A stretch of DNA of 52,266 nucleotides from positions 1-52,266 of the forward strand of contig CAKPCF010000009.1 of the NCBI GenBank assembly GCA_934141445.1, written 5' to 3'. A model generated the notes under the pieces. It did no database searches. It was given only the letters and a program-made list of their open reading frames with translations, and had not been told where the DNA came from. A program made the position numbers and the translations under genes. This document shows, in pieces, positions 6,806 through 16,589 of this stretch (its first letter is position 1; the number at the start of each line of letters is the position of its first letter). Source of the DNA: an uncultured Clostridia bacterium. GTDB taxonomy: Bacteria; Bacillota; Clostridia; TANB77; CAG-508.

Positions 6806-8308
6806 TTATCCTCTTTGTTGAATTTCTTTTAAGATAACATCATGTGCACTACCTTCTTTAATGCTTACATTAGAAACCATTGTTAATCTTGCTTTTTCAT
6901 GTAATTCTGGTATTGTAATAGCACCACAATTGCACATTGTTGATTTAATTTTACTTACTGTTATAGCTAAATTTTCTTTTAATGGTCCAGCATAAGGGAT
7001 ATAAGAATCAACTCCTTCTTCAAAAGAAAGCTTTTTAGCTCCTCCCATATCATATCTTTGCCAGTTTCTAGCTCTATTTGAACCTTCTCCCCAATATTCT
7101 TTTACTGTATTTCCATTTACCTTCATAATTCTTGTTGGACTTTCATCAAATCTAGCAAAATATCTACCCATCATTACAAAGTCTGCTCCCATAGCTAAAG
7201 CTAATGTAATATGATGATCATGTACAATTCCACCATCAGAGCATATTGGAATATATACACCTGTTTTTTCAAAATATTCATCACGTGCAGCAACTACATC
7301 TAATAAAGCACTTGCTTGTCCACGACCAATTCCCTTTGTTTCACGAGTGATGCAGATTGAACCTCCACCAACACCAACTTTAATGAAATCAGCACCAGCT
7401 TCTGCTAAATATAAGAAACCTTCTTTATCTACAACATTTCCAGCACCTATTTTTAAATTATCTCCATAATGTTCTCTAACCCATTCAATTGTATTTTTTT
7501 GCCATACTGAATATCCATCTGAAGAATCCATACAAACCATATCAACTCCAGCTTCTACTAATGCTGGTATTCTTTCTTCATAATCTCTAGTGTTAATTCC
7601 TGCTCCTACAATATATCTTTTTTCTTCATCTAATAAAGATTCTGGGTTGTTTTTTCTATCTTCATAGTCTTTACGGAATACTAAATGCTCTAGATTATCA
7701 TTTTCATCTAATATTGGTAAACAGCTTATTTTATTTTCCCAAATAATATCATTTGCTTCTGATAAACTAATACCTTTTCTTGCACAAACAATTCTTTCTC
7801 TAGGAGTCATATACATATCTATAGGTGTATCTAAATCAGCTCTTGTTATTCTATAGTCTTTATCTGTTACTAATCCTAAAAATTTTCCATTGCTACTTCC
7901 ATCTTCTGTTATTGTAACAGTAGAATGACCTGTTTGTTTTACAAGTTCAATAACTTCTCTTAATGGTGTTCCACTTTTTACATTTGAATCGCTATCTACA
8001 AATCCTGCTTTACATTTTTTTACATTGTAAACCATTTTTGCTTGTGATTCTATTGATTGTGACCCATAAATAAAAGAACATCCACCTTCGCGTGCTAATG
8101 CAATAGCCATTTTTTCTCCTGAAACGGCTTGCATAATTGCAGAAACGAATGGGACATTCGCATAATACTTTGGTTCTTCTCCTTTTTTATACTTAACTAA
8201 TGGAGTTTTCAAACTTACATTACTTGGAATACATCTTTCATCTGTTAAATTTGGTAAAAGTAAAAATTCATTAAAAGTTCTTGAAATATCTTCTAATATC
8301 TTTGCCAT
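6806..8308 (-). CDS. guaB: IMP dehydrogenase, Tritrichomonas-like type
   Basis: GuaB oxidises IMP to XMP with NAD, the first committed step to GMP. The 500-residue protein has the (beta/alpha)8 barrel interrupted by a CBS pair (about 110-225), the catalytic loop GGGSICITRE with C319, and the mobile flap NWQRYD with R418-Y419. These positions equal those of the Tritrichomonas foetus enzyme as I remember it. Many segments (CIPSNV, VSAIMQ.VSGEKMAIALAREGG, GSQSIESQA, EYWGEGS.RARNWQRYD) also resemble that protein more than the usual 488-residue bacterial IMPDH. It starts after TAGGAGG and has a promoter at 8348-8376 with no room for a purine riboswitch in its 34-nt leader. Confidence 0.97.
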   Translation of the reverse strand: MAKILEDISRTFNEFLLLPNLTDERCIPSNVSLKTPLVKYKKGEEPKYYANVPFVSAIMQAVSGEKMAIALAREGGCSFIYGSQSIESQAKMVYNVKKCKAGFVDSDSNVKSGTPLREVIELVKQTGHSTVTITEDGSSNGKFLGLVTDKDYRITRADLDTPIDMYMTPRERIVCARKGISLSEANDIIWENKISCLPILDENDNLEHLVFRKDYEDRKNNPESLLDEEKRYIVGAGINTRDYEERIPALVEAGVDMVCMDSSDGYSVWQKNTIEWVREHYGDNLKIGAGNVVDKEGFLYLAEAGADFIKVGVGGGSICITRETKGIGRGQASALLDVVAARDEYFEKTGVYIPICSDGGIVHDHHITLALAMGADFVMMGRYFARFDESPTRIMKVNGNTVKEYWGEGSNRARNWQRYDMGGAKKLSFEEGVDSYIPYAGPLKENLAITVSKIKSTMCNCGAITIPELHEKARLTMVSNVSIKEGSAHDVILKEIQQRG

Positions 8309-8347
8309 TATAAATAAATCCTCCTAAATAAATAATTTAATAGTAAT

Positions 8348-8376
8348 ATTATATTACAGATTTACATAAAAAGCAA
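8348..8376 (-). promoter_or_regulatory. guaBA promoter
   Basis: On the minus strand, TTGCTT (complement of 8371-8376), a 17-bp spacer and TATAAT (complement of 8348-8353). The expected start near 8342 leaves a leader of only about 34 nt before guaB. Confidence 0.7.
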
Positions 8377-8430
8377 ACTTTTTTTACACCTTTTCATCAA
8401 AAATATAATTTCGAGAATCTTTATATAAAT

Positions 8431-8605
8431 AATTACAATATAAACTTTGAATTAAAATTACGAATAGTAATGTAAAAATTTTAGAAATTCTATGCAATTT
8501 TATGGAAAGAGTTCACTTTTAGTGGAAGGGTGCCATAAAATAAATTAGAATTTCTTAAATTTTGTAATGAATCGAGTAATTTTTTGAAAAGTTTATATTG
8601 TAATT
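8431..8605. repeat. Long imperfect palindrome (MITE-like or large hairpin)
   Basis: Outer 18-bp perfect inverted repeats AATTACAATATAAACTTT (8431-8448) and its complement (8588-8605) enclose further nested pairing arms (AGAAATTCTA with TAGAATTTCT, ATTTTATGG with CCATAAAAT). The centre is TTCAC-TTTTA-GTGGAA, so almost the entire 175 bp folds back on itself. It sits between the permease stop codon and the guaB promoter. No obvious target-site duplication and no second copy in this window. It may be a miniature inverted-repeat element or a large RNA hairpin ending the permease transcript. Confidence 0.65.
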
Positions 8606-8615
8606 TTCTAAAATT

Positions 8616-11600
8616 TTATTCAACACTTTTTAATGATTCAATCATATCAATTTTCTTTAAAACAAAATATGTTGCAATATTTACAATTATAGTAAATACA
8701 ATTGTAATTAAAGCAGAATATATGTAGCTCATCATACCTATTGTTCTTGGAAATCTTAATACTTCAATTTCACATGTAGAAATTATAAAGTTAGTTAAGA
8801 AAAATCCACCAATTAAACCTAAAAATATTCCTATAATTGTTAAAAGCACAACTTCTCTTGATACATAGTCAAAAACTTCTTTATCATAAAAACCTAATAC
8901 CTTGATAGTTGCAAGTTCTCTGATTCTTTCATTTATATTTATATTTGCTAAATTATAAAGTACAACAAATGCCAATAGTCCTGCTGAAACAATAAGTATA
9001 TAAACAACTGAATTTAGAGATTGTAACATGTCATCAGCACTTGCTATCATTTTAGTAGTTCCAATTACTGTTGATACTTTATTATCTTCCAATATTTTTG
9101 CTGTAAGTTTGTTTTCATCAATATTTGTATTAGTATAATTTACATATAATACATTTGCCTTATATTCTTTTGAAAATGTATTTTCATAAAGTTCCTTACT
9201 CATATAAATATAATGTTCTAAATATTGCTCTACTATTTTTCCAACAACAACATTTACTTTATTATGTTTAGAATCTTCCAACTCTATTTTATCTCCTACT
9301 TTTATACCAAGAAGTTCAGCAACTTTATCTGTTATAAATATTGAATTATCATCTAATTCTAATTTTTCTTTTGTTTTTTTATCTTTTAATGTTATAGCTG
9401 TTGCAATTTCCTTTGAATCATTTGGTACTACTATTTGAATATCTTTTTCTTTATCACCTTTTATAACTGTAGCAGAGCCAATATAAGTCTCAGTTACAGA
9501 TGTTATTTCATCCATGTCTACTAATTCTTTTTCTACACTTTCAATCTCATCTGATTTTAAATTTGATTTCAAGCTAACTAAAGCATTGTATTGATATACT
9601 TCTCCATACTGAAAATGCATAATTTGTGATATAGAATCTTTTATACCAAATCCAACTAATATAAGTGCTGTACAACCACTTATACCAACTATTGTCATAA
9701 TAAATCTCTTTTTATATCTAAACATATTTCTGAATGTTACTTTTTGCGTAAAATTCAAATATTTCCAAATGAATGGTATCTTTTCTAACAAAACTCTTTT
9801 TCCAGCCTTTGGTGCTTTGGGTCTCATTAGCTGTGCCGGTGTTGAAAATAATTCTTTTTGTACAGCATAAATTGTAGCACCAATTATACAAATGCTTATT
9901 AAACCCAAACCAATACAAGCATAATATATGTTAAATTCGATAACAGCATTAGTTACATAAGGATACATCATTTGATATAAAGATATAACAATTCTTGGCA
10001 ATAATTGGAATCCAATATTCATTCCTATTACAGCTCCAATTACTGTTGCAAGAGTAGCATATATCACATATTTCATTGATATTGAAAGATTTGAATAACC
10101 AAGTGCTTTAAAAGTTCCAATTAAACCTCTCTGTTCTTCTACCATTCTAGTCATTGAAGTTAAGCTTATCAATGCTGCTATAACAAAGAATACTACAGGA
10201 AATACATTCGCTATTTTTGACATATTATCTGAATCATTTACATAGCTTGCATATCCTTGATTATTATTTCTGTCCCATATATACCATTCTGGCTTTTCTA
10301 TATCTGCAACTTTTTCTCTTGCATCAATCAATTTTCCTTCTGCATCTTTTATTTTTTCATCAAATTCTGCTTTGTTATCTTCTAAAGTCTTTTTTCCTTC
10401 TTCTAGCTTTTCTTTTCCTTCATTTATCTCTTTTTGAGCATCTTCTAATTTTTTATTTGTTTCTGTAATTTTTTCATTTAATGTTTGCTGATTTTTTTCA
10501 ATTTCTGAATATCCTGTTTCAATTTGTTTTTCTGCATTTTCAAGCTCTGCTCTTCCAGATGAAACTTGATTATCAATTGATCTTATTGCCTCTTCTAACT
10601 TACTTTTATTATTTGTAAGTTCATTCGTAGAACCTATTATATATGCTAGTTGTGATTTTAGTTCCAGCATTTGCTCTTCACTCATAAATTTTCCTTGAGT
10701 ATCAATAATATTCAAAATTTCATTATATCTTGAGTTTATTTCACTTATTCCGCTATTTAATGAATCTAATTGTGTTTGTAATTTTTGCTTTTGCTCTTCT
10801 GCTTCCTTGAACTGTTCTTCTGCTTCTTGCTTTTTTTGTTCTAGTTCAGCTTTACTATTATCTAATTGTGTTTTTGCTGTATTGATTTGATTTTTTGCAC
10901 TTTCAAATTCAGAATTAGCCTTATTTCTATTCGTATTTAACTCTTTTTGAGCATTATTTAGTTTTTCCTCGTTTTGTTTAATTTCATCTTCAGCTTCTTT
11001 TATTTTAGCTTCTGCATCAGCTTTTTGAGTATCTAATTCGTTTTGTGCATCATCTAATTTTTGATTTGCCTCATTTATAAGGCTATCATATCTTTTTTGC
11101 TTTTGAGTATCTTCAATTTCTTCTATTCTTTCTTTTGCACTTTCAACTATATTTTTATATTCTTCTGAAGTAGTATTTAGTTCTTTAGCATTTGCTACTT
11201 TAAGATAAATTGAAGTATATATATCTGATTTTATATTTTCTTTTGGTACATACATATAATAGTTTATTTTTCCTGAACCTAATGTACTTGTACCTCTTTC
11301 TCTTGATATATATAGTGGACTTTCTATTGTTCCTGCAACAGTTAATTCATTATTTATGAAACTATTTTCTTCATCATCACTTAAAACTTCTTCTATTTTT
11401 ATTTTATCACCAATTTTTTTATCTAATTTTAATAACAAAGAACTCTCAACCAGACATTCATTTGCATTTTTAGGAAGTTCACCTTCTACTAACTTAACTG
11501 TATTTACTTCATTATTTAACTCACTCACATTAAGCACATATTCTAAATTATTTTCTACCAATTTTACATCTTTTGAAAAGCTTGGATATGCTTTTTCGAT

Positions 11601-11843
11601 TCCGTCAACATTTTCTAAGCTAGTAACATCATCATCTGTTAATCCAAGAGTTGATAATATTTGAATATCATGAAAATTTGCATCATCATAATATTTATCT
11701 ATTGTTGCCTTCATATCTGGACTTGCAGCTCTAAGTCCGCAAAAAAATCCTACTCCTAATAAAGACATCAATAATATTGATAAAAATCGCTTAAATGATT
11801 TTTTTATTTCTTTCAAACTATCTTTTAGTAAAGCTCTTTTCAT
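8616..11843 (-). CDS. FtsX-type ABC transporter permease with long coiled-coil domain
   Basis: This 1075-residue integral membrane protein begins with a transmembrane helix (about 19-40, SILLMSLLGVGFFCGLRAA). It continues with a MacB-like extracytoplasmic domain and a very long Glu/Lys/Gln-rich coiled coil (about 230-525). A first FtsX permease core follows (about 545-680). A second extracytoplasmic domain and a second FtsX core end at LKSVE. The double-FtsX plan matches large permeases that work with a separate LolD-type ATPase in peptide, lipid or cell-wall handling. No ATPase gene is adjacent in either direction, which is unusual, so the partner must lie elsewhere. It may export substrates or transmit force across the envelope; the substrate is unknown. 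Confidence 0.88.
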   Translation of the reverse strand: MKRALLKDSLKEIKKSFKRFLSILLMSLLGVGFFCGLRAASPDMKATIDKYYDDANFHDIQILSTLGLTDDDVTSLENVDGIEKAYPSFSKDVKLVENNLEYVLNVSELNNEVNTVKLVEGELPKNANECLVESSLLLKLDKKIGDKIKIEEVLSDDEENSFINNELTVAGTIESPLYISRERGTSTLGSGKINYYMYVPKENIKSDIYTSIYLKVANAKELNTTSEEYKNIVESAKERIEEIEDTQKQKRYDSLINEANQKLDDAQNELDTQKADAEAKIKEAEDEIKQNEEKLNNAQKELNTNRNKANSEFESAKNQINTAKTQLDNSKAELEQKKQEAEEQFKEAEEQKQKLQTQLDSLNSGISEINSRYNEILNIIDTQGKFMSEEQMLELKSQLAYIIGSTNELTNNKSKLEEAIRSIDNQVSSGRAELENAEKQIETGYSEIEKNQQTLNEKITETNKKLEDAQKEINEGKEKLEEGKKTLEDNKAEFDEKIKDAEGKLIDAREKVADIEKPEWYIWDRNNNQGYASYVNDSDNMSKIANVFPVVFFVIAALISLTSMTRMVEEQRGLIGTFKALGYSNLSISMKYVIYATLATVIGAVIGMNIGFQLLPRIVISLYQMMYPYVTNAVIEFNIYYACIGLGLISICIIGATIYAVQKELFSTPAQLMRPKAPKAGKRVLLEKIPFIWKYLNFTQKVTFRNMFRYKKRFIMTIVGISGCTALILVGFGIKDSISQIMHFQYGEVYQYNALVSLKSNLKSDEIESVEKELVDMDEITSVTETYIGSATVIKGDKEKDIQIVVPNDSKEIATAITLKDKKTKEKLELDDNSIFITDKVAELLGIKVGDKIELEDSKHNKVNVVVGKIVEQYLEHYIYMSKELYENTFSKEYKANVLYVNYTNTNIDENKLTAKILEDNKVSTVIGTTKMIASADDMLQSLNSVVYILIVSAGLLAFVVLYNLANININERIRELATIKVLGFYDKEVFDYVSREVVLLTIIGIFLGLIGGFFLTNFIISTCEIEVLRFPRTIGMMSYIYSALITIVFTIIVNIATYFVLKKIDMIESLKSVE

Positions 11844-11953
11844 TTTATTCCTTCCTAATCTTAAGTTATTTCATATCTATTGCATTTTATCAATTTTTGA
11901 TATTTTTTACAAGTTACATTTTATAATTTTTAAATTTTCTATTTTCTAAATTA

Positions 11954-11982
11954 TTGACTATTAAGCAACTTAGCATTATAAT
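11954..11982 (+). promoter_or_regulatory. ldh promoter
   Basis: Near-consensus TTGACT (11954-11959), a 17-bp spacer and TATAAT (11977-11982). The start near 11989 leaves a 30-nt leader to the AAAGGAGG site and the ATG at 12019. Confidence 0.8.
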
Positions 11983-12018
11983 TTAAAATTGAAAGAAATT
12001 TTTAAAGGAGGATTTTTT

Positions 12019-12978
12019 ATGATAGGAAAAAGAAAAGTTATATTAGTTGGAACAGGCTTTGTTGGTATGAGTATGGCCTATTCAATTTTAAATCAAGGTA
12101 ATGCTAGTGGCGTTAGTGAACTTGTTTTAATAGATGTTTTAAAAGATAAAGCAATTGGTGAAGCAATGGATTTATGTCATGGTCTTCCTTGCTCTTCAAG
12201 TCATATGAAAATAAAAGCAGGTGAATATGATGAATGTAAAGATGCTGATATAGTTGTTATAACAGCTGGTTTAAGTCAAAAACCTGGGCAAACAAGATTA
12301 GAATTGTCTACTGCAAATGCAAAAATAATGAAAGATATTACAGAACAAGTCGTAGCAAGTGGTTTTAAAGGAATTTTCTTAATTGCATCAAATCCAGTTG
12401 ATTTGATGACAAAAGTTGTTCAAGAAGTTTCTGGATTTGACCCATCACGAGTAATTGGTTCTGGTACTGCATTAGATACAGCTCGTTTAAGATATTTAGT
12501 TGGTGAGTACTTAAATGTTTCTAATAAAAATGTTCATGCCTACATTATGGGTGAACACGGTGATTCTTCTTTCGTACCATGGGAACATGCTTATGTTGGT
12601 TGTAAAAAAGTTTCAGATATTTTAATTGATTCTCATAAGGATTTAAGTGAATTAGATAAAATATATGTTGAAGTAAGAGATGCTGCTTATGAAATAATAA
12701 ATCGTAAAAAAGCTACATATTATGGTATTGGTTTAGGATTAACAAAAATTGTTAAAACTATTTTAAACGATACAAACGAAATATTAACAGTGTCAGCATA
12801 CTTAAATAATCACTATGGACACAAAGATATTTATATTGGTGTTCCAGCAATTATTAATAGTGAAGGTGCAAGAGAATTATTAGACTTAAAATTATCTGAT
12901 GAAAATCAAGCAAAACTTGATAATAGCTGTGCTATTTTAACTGAAAATATGCAAAAAATTAGAGAAGCTTTAAAATAA
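12019..12978 (+). CDS. ldh: L-lactate dehydrogenase
   Basis: The enzyme reduces pyruvate to L-lactate with NADH. The 319 residues include the NAD motif GTGFVG (11-16), Q87 and R93 in SQKPGQTR (Gln, not the Arg of malate dehydrogenase, at the specificity position), the SNPVD loop, D153/R158 in ALDTARLR, and catalytic H180 in GEHGDSS. I use the ATG at 12019 because AAAGGAGG precedes it; an upstream in-frame ATG at 11989 coincides with the predicted transcription start. It is a single gene with its own promoter and terminator, typical of fermentative Clostridia. Confidence 0.96.
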   Translation: MIGKRKVILVGTGFVGMSMAYSILNQGNASGVSELVLIDVLKDKAIGEAMDLCHGLPCSSSHMKIKAGEYDECKDADIVVITAGLSQKPGQTRLELSTANAKIMKDITEQVVASGFKGIFLIASNPVDLMTKVVQEVSGFDPSRVIGSGTALDTARLRYLVGEYLNVSNKNVHAYIMGEHGDSSFVPWEHAYVGCKKVSDILIDSHKDLSELDKIYVEVRDAAYEIINRKKATYYGIGLGLTKIVKTILNDTNEILTVSAYLNNHYGHKDIYIGVPAIINSEGARELLDLKLSDENQAKLDNSCAILTENMQKIREALK

Positions 12979-12992
12979 AATTTTTAATGTAA

Positions 12993-13041
12993 AATCCCCT
13001 CCCTATCAAACAAATTGTTTAACAAGGAGGGGTTATTTTTT
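12993..13041. terminator. Bidirectional terminator between ldh and the LRR gene
   Basis: AATCCCCTCC (12993-13002) pairs with GGAGGGGTT (13026-13034) and is followed by TATTTTTT on the plus strand and GATTTTAC on the minus strand. It ends ldh and probably also the convergent LRR gene. Confidence 0.85.
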
Positions 13042-16000
13042 ACCAACCAGTATGATTATCAAATTTAGTGCCTGTTTTTATTTTAGTAAAATCATCTATA
13101 TTGTTTCCAGCCAAATATAAATTCTTCAATTTTGCTGTTTTATTAAGATTAGCTAATATTTCTAATACATTATAACTTATAGAATCTCCATAAGAATTTA
13201 CATAGCTTCCTAAATTATATAAACAATTATTAGTTAAATCAAGGGTTTCAAGATTAGTAAGCTTGTCAAAATTTGCAATACCACTTATGCTTGAATTGAT
13301 TATACTTATACTTCTTAAAGTATTTATTTTGCTTAAAGCATCTAAGTTTCCTATTTCAGATGTATTTATATTTATTTCTTCTAAATTTGGACATCCACTT
13401 ATTAAATCATTATTTTCATCATAAATTGGTTCTAAACCAGAAATATCTTTTGCATAAATATACTCAAGTTTTAAACTTTTTAAATTTTTCAAATACTTTA
13501 AGCCACTTATATCTTTTAAATTATATCTTTTACCTGATGTACTCCACTCAAAATCAGTTATACTACTATTTTTTAATATTTCTAAACTATCCAAATTGTT
13601 AATTTCGTTTTGGTAAACATTCTGTATAACTATCTTCTTTACATTAGTTAAATCTTTTATTGAATTCAATATATATCTTAATTGAGCATCACTATAAATA
13701 GTACAATCACCAAGTAATATTGTACTTAACTTTTTACAATTTGAAAAATCAATATATGTATTATTTTCGAATCTCAAATTTATTGTTTCCATATTTTCTG
13801 GCAATATCAAAGTTCCACCTTCAAATGCAGAATATGTTGTGATTTTTTTTAATGAAGTGCAACCACTTAAATCTAATGTAGTTGGAACATAGCTTGAATT
13901 TCCTGTATTGATTATTAAGCCAGTAACTTCTGAAAGTCCTTCTAATTTTTTAACTAATTCTGTGTTTAACAACAATAATCCAGAATTATTTAAATGTCCC
14001 GCCACAAAATAACTACTTACAGTACCGTTATTGCTCATATTACTAATAGTTGTCTGAATTTTATTTAATTCTATATTAGAATTATTTAACACTAAGTTTT
14101 TTAAAGATTTTGCATAATCATTTAGTTTAGATAAATCTGTAACAATAGTTCCCCTCAAGTCTAATTCAATTAACTTAGTAATTTTATTTTTATCTACAAA
14201 TTCTATTGATGATAACTCACTAGTGCTAAATTCATTATTAGTAGCATATATTTGTAAATATTCTATTCCTGTTAAAGTTGATAAAACATTATTCATTAAA
14301 TTATTTGATTCGATTGCAGTTAATTTTGCATCACTATCATCAACAAAGTTTAAATCTTTCAAAGTCAAATGTGTTATATTAGTTTTATTCTTTATACTTT
14401 CAAAAACACTTTTTCTTATTGTTTGATTTGATAAATCCAATTTTTGTAAATTATCATCTAATAAAGTTAGAGCATAATTAGAAGGATAAATAGCCTTGAT
14501 ACAATCATTTATAATACTTTTCAAAGCAGATAAACTTGTACCATCTATTCCATTACAATTATCTAAATACAAGTATTTGATTGATGTAGTATTTTTTAGA
14601 TAATCAACCCATTTTAAATTCTGGCTATTACTAAAATCTACTAAATTTATTTTAGTTTTATCTTTTAAATCTGCCAAGCAATCTTTTGTTTCATCTTTAA
14701 TTGTAGTTTCAATATCTGTACCAAAGTCATTATTTTTAGCCCAAATCCTATATATATCATTGCAATTTTTTAAACCTTTTAAAGTATTTAAACCACTATT
14801 CATAGCAATAAGATATTTAAGCTTACTGCCAACTTGAAACTCATCTAAACTTTTTAAGCTTGTCATTCCAGCACAGTATAAATATTCTAAACTTTTTAAA
14901 TTTCCTACACCACTTAAATTTTCAAGATTATTATACTCTAATCTAAGCATATATAAATTTTCAAATTCAGATATTCCATCAATTGATGAAATATTATTAT
15001 TATTCAAAGATAAATATTTTATACTTTTTTTAGTACTTTCCGATAAATTCTTTAGCGGTAATATACTAGTTATTGTTTTGCTAGATTTTTCGCTCTTTAT
15101 ACATGTTGCTAAAGATTTTTCTGCTGGAGTTGTTAAATCATTTATATATTCTTGATTTCCTGAAATTGCAAGATATTTTAGTTTATTAAAATCACAATTT
15201 CCTATTCCTAGATTTGAAGAACAAGCTTTTTCTAGTTCTGAATCATCTATATTATAAAAATACAAATATTCAATTTTATCTTTTAAACTTCTTAAAGCTG
15301 AATAATTACCTATTTCACAGCCTTGGAAATAAACATAATTTACTTTAGTGCAATTTTCCAAACCTTTCAAGTCATTTAAATTTAAATCTTGGATTACAAT
15401 TTTTTCCAGACTTAATAAATTTTCTATTCCTTCTAGTGAACTTATACTACTATTTTTATCTAAAGTCACTTGTTTTATTGCTTTAGCTTCTTGTACACTA
15501 ATTTTACCATTTCCATCATTATCATAAGATTCCAAAACTTTTCCTAATACAGAACTCGTTTCTAATACCGTTCTATTAGGATTATCTTTGTCTAAATCAC
15601 TAGCACTTTTTCCAATAATTGTATCGATTCCATTTGAACAATAATATACTTGTAAATCACTTGTAACACCATATACATCATTTAGGCTAGCATAATCATT
15701 ATATGTTCCTTCACCAGCATCTCCATTTCTTAATTGTTTTTTAATTTCATCAGGTAGCCCAGATTTTTTTATTAGATATAAAGCATTTCCTTCACTATCT
15801 GGAACATAGCCCAAACTAGTTGAAAAGAACCAGTTTGGTTCTAAATTTTTTAAAGTTATGACTTTACTTGCATTTTCATCATTCATCTGCTCGTAATGTT
15901 CAACATAATAATTATTTAAGTATTCTTCTAAAATAGCACAACTTTGAACATAAGTTGCATTTTTGGCTTGTGTCATTATACCATTTTCTCCAATTGTCGC

Positions 16001-16106
16001 ATTTAAACTTACTCCTGCTAGAATTAACATTACAATTATTGAAATTACTAAAGCTATTAAAGTTATACCGTAACTGTTCTCTTATACTTTTTTCTTTTTG
16101 CCTCAT
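13040..16106 (-). pseudogene. Leucine-rich-repeat surface protein with prepilin-like N-terminus, frameshifted
   Basis: The start ATG (complement of 16104-16106) follows AGGAGG and encodes MRQKEKSIREQLR. The prepilin-like helix GITLIALVISIIVMLILAGV is in another frame, offset exactly at the codon before its Gly, with a stop further upstream in that frame. One extra base (or two missing) therefore breaks the gene. The rest is an intact frame of about 1000 residues. It has the stretch NATIGENGIMTQAKNATYVQS, a calcium-loop-like DNDGNGKISVQEA (about residues 168-180 from the internal ATG at 16030), then many leucine-rich repeats such as LTNLETLDLTNN, resembling internalin-like adhesins. It may be a dead gene, a sequencing error, or reversible by slippage. 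An invertible promoter (16390-16577) and structured leader precede it. Confidence 0.8.
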
Positions 16107-16389
16107 TTCGCATTTCCTCCTATGTATTTTTATTAAGAAAAGTATTTTAATCTTATGTTTAATGATGAATAAAATACTTTTCTCTCAATCCATAAAACAA
16201 AATGCAACGAGTGCCACTTTGTTTTCTTAAAAGAAAACCATTTTAAGATTTATAATCTATAATAAATAATTATCAAACAACACAAATAGCACCAGTATCA
16301 ATACTAGTGCTAAACAATTCTATTTGATTTCTTTTATTACAAATTCTATCATTAGACTGCCTCTTATATTTTATTTTTATGGATTATAT
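16107..16389 (-). ncRNA. Structured leader RNA, copy 2 (with extra hairpin)
   Basis: Same fold as copy 1 with different bases. P1 pairs AAUCCAUAAAA (complement of 16374-16385 region) with UUUUAUGGAUU (complement of 16187-16197). P2 is UCUUAAAA/UUUUAAGA (16225-16232 with 16241-16248) around the identical loop UGGUUUUC. P3 is a longer hairpin with AAACAAA/UUUGUUU arms, and the 3' hairpin is GAGAAAAGUAUUUUA/UAAAAUACUUUUCUU. About 130 nt are inserted between P1 and P2, including the hairpin AGCAC.AGTAT/ATACT.GTGCT at 16293-16316. Confidence 0.55.
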
Positions 16390-16577
16390 CTTTAAGTTTG
16401 ATACTTAAGGATAAGCTAAAAAGACACAAAATAGTATATTTTACTATAAAATTTGTGTCTTCTTTTATTTTATCAAATTTTAAATTATCAAATTTTTTAG
16501 AGTAATAGTTGACTTAAAACATCACTAATGATAAAATTTCAATAAATATTAAAGTTCTTTAAGTATCAAACTTAAAG
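16390..16577. promoter_or_regulatory. Invertible promoter segment 2 (inverton), OFF orientation
   Basis: Left site 16390-16410 is CTTTAAGT-TTGAT-ACTTAAGG (one arm mismatch) and right site 16557-16577 is CTTTAAGT-ATCAA-ACTTAAAG. The interior has a plus-strand promoter, TTGACT (16509-16514), 17-bp spacer, TAAAAT (16532-16537, preceded by TGA), and a terminator hairpin at 16423-16459. The promoter points away from the LRR gene at 13040-16106 and towards the 3' end of the next LRR gene. The core TTGAT/ATCAA differs from the other three segments. Confidence 0.8.
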
Positions 16578-16589
16578 TTTTAAATCACT

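Noticed and set aside
8309..8347. A purine riboswitch before guaB.
   Set aside because: The promoter leaves only about 34 nt of leader, too short for an aptamer, and no purine-riboswitch loop sequences are seen.
15912..16106. A separate 64-residue protein starting MRQKEKSIREQ.
   Set aside because: Only its first 13 codons are meaningful; the rest is the shifted frame of the prepilin-like helix. It is merged into the frameshifted LRR gene.
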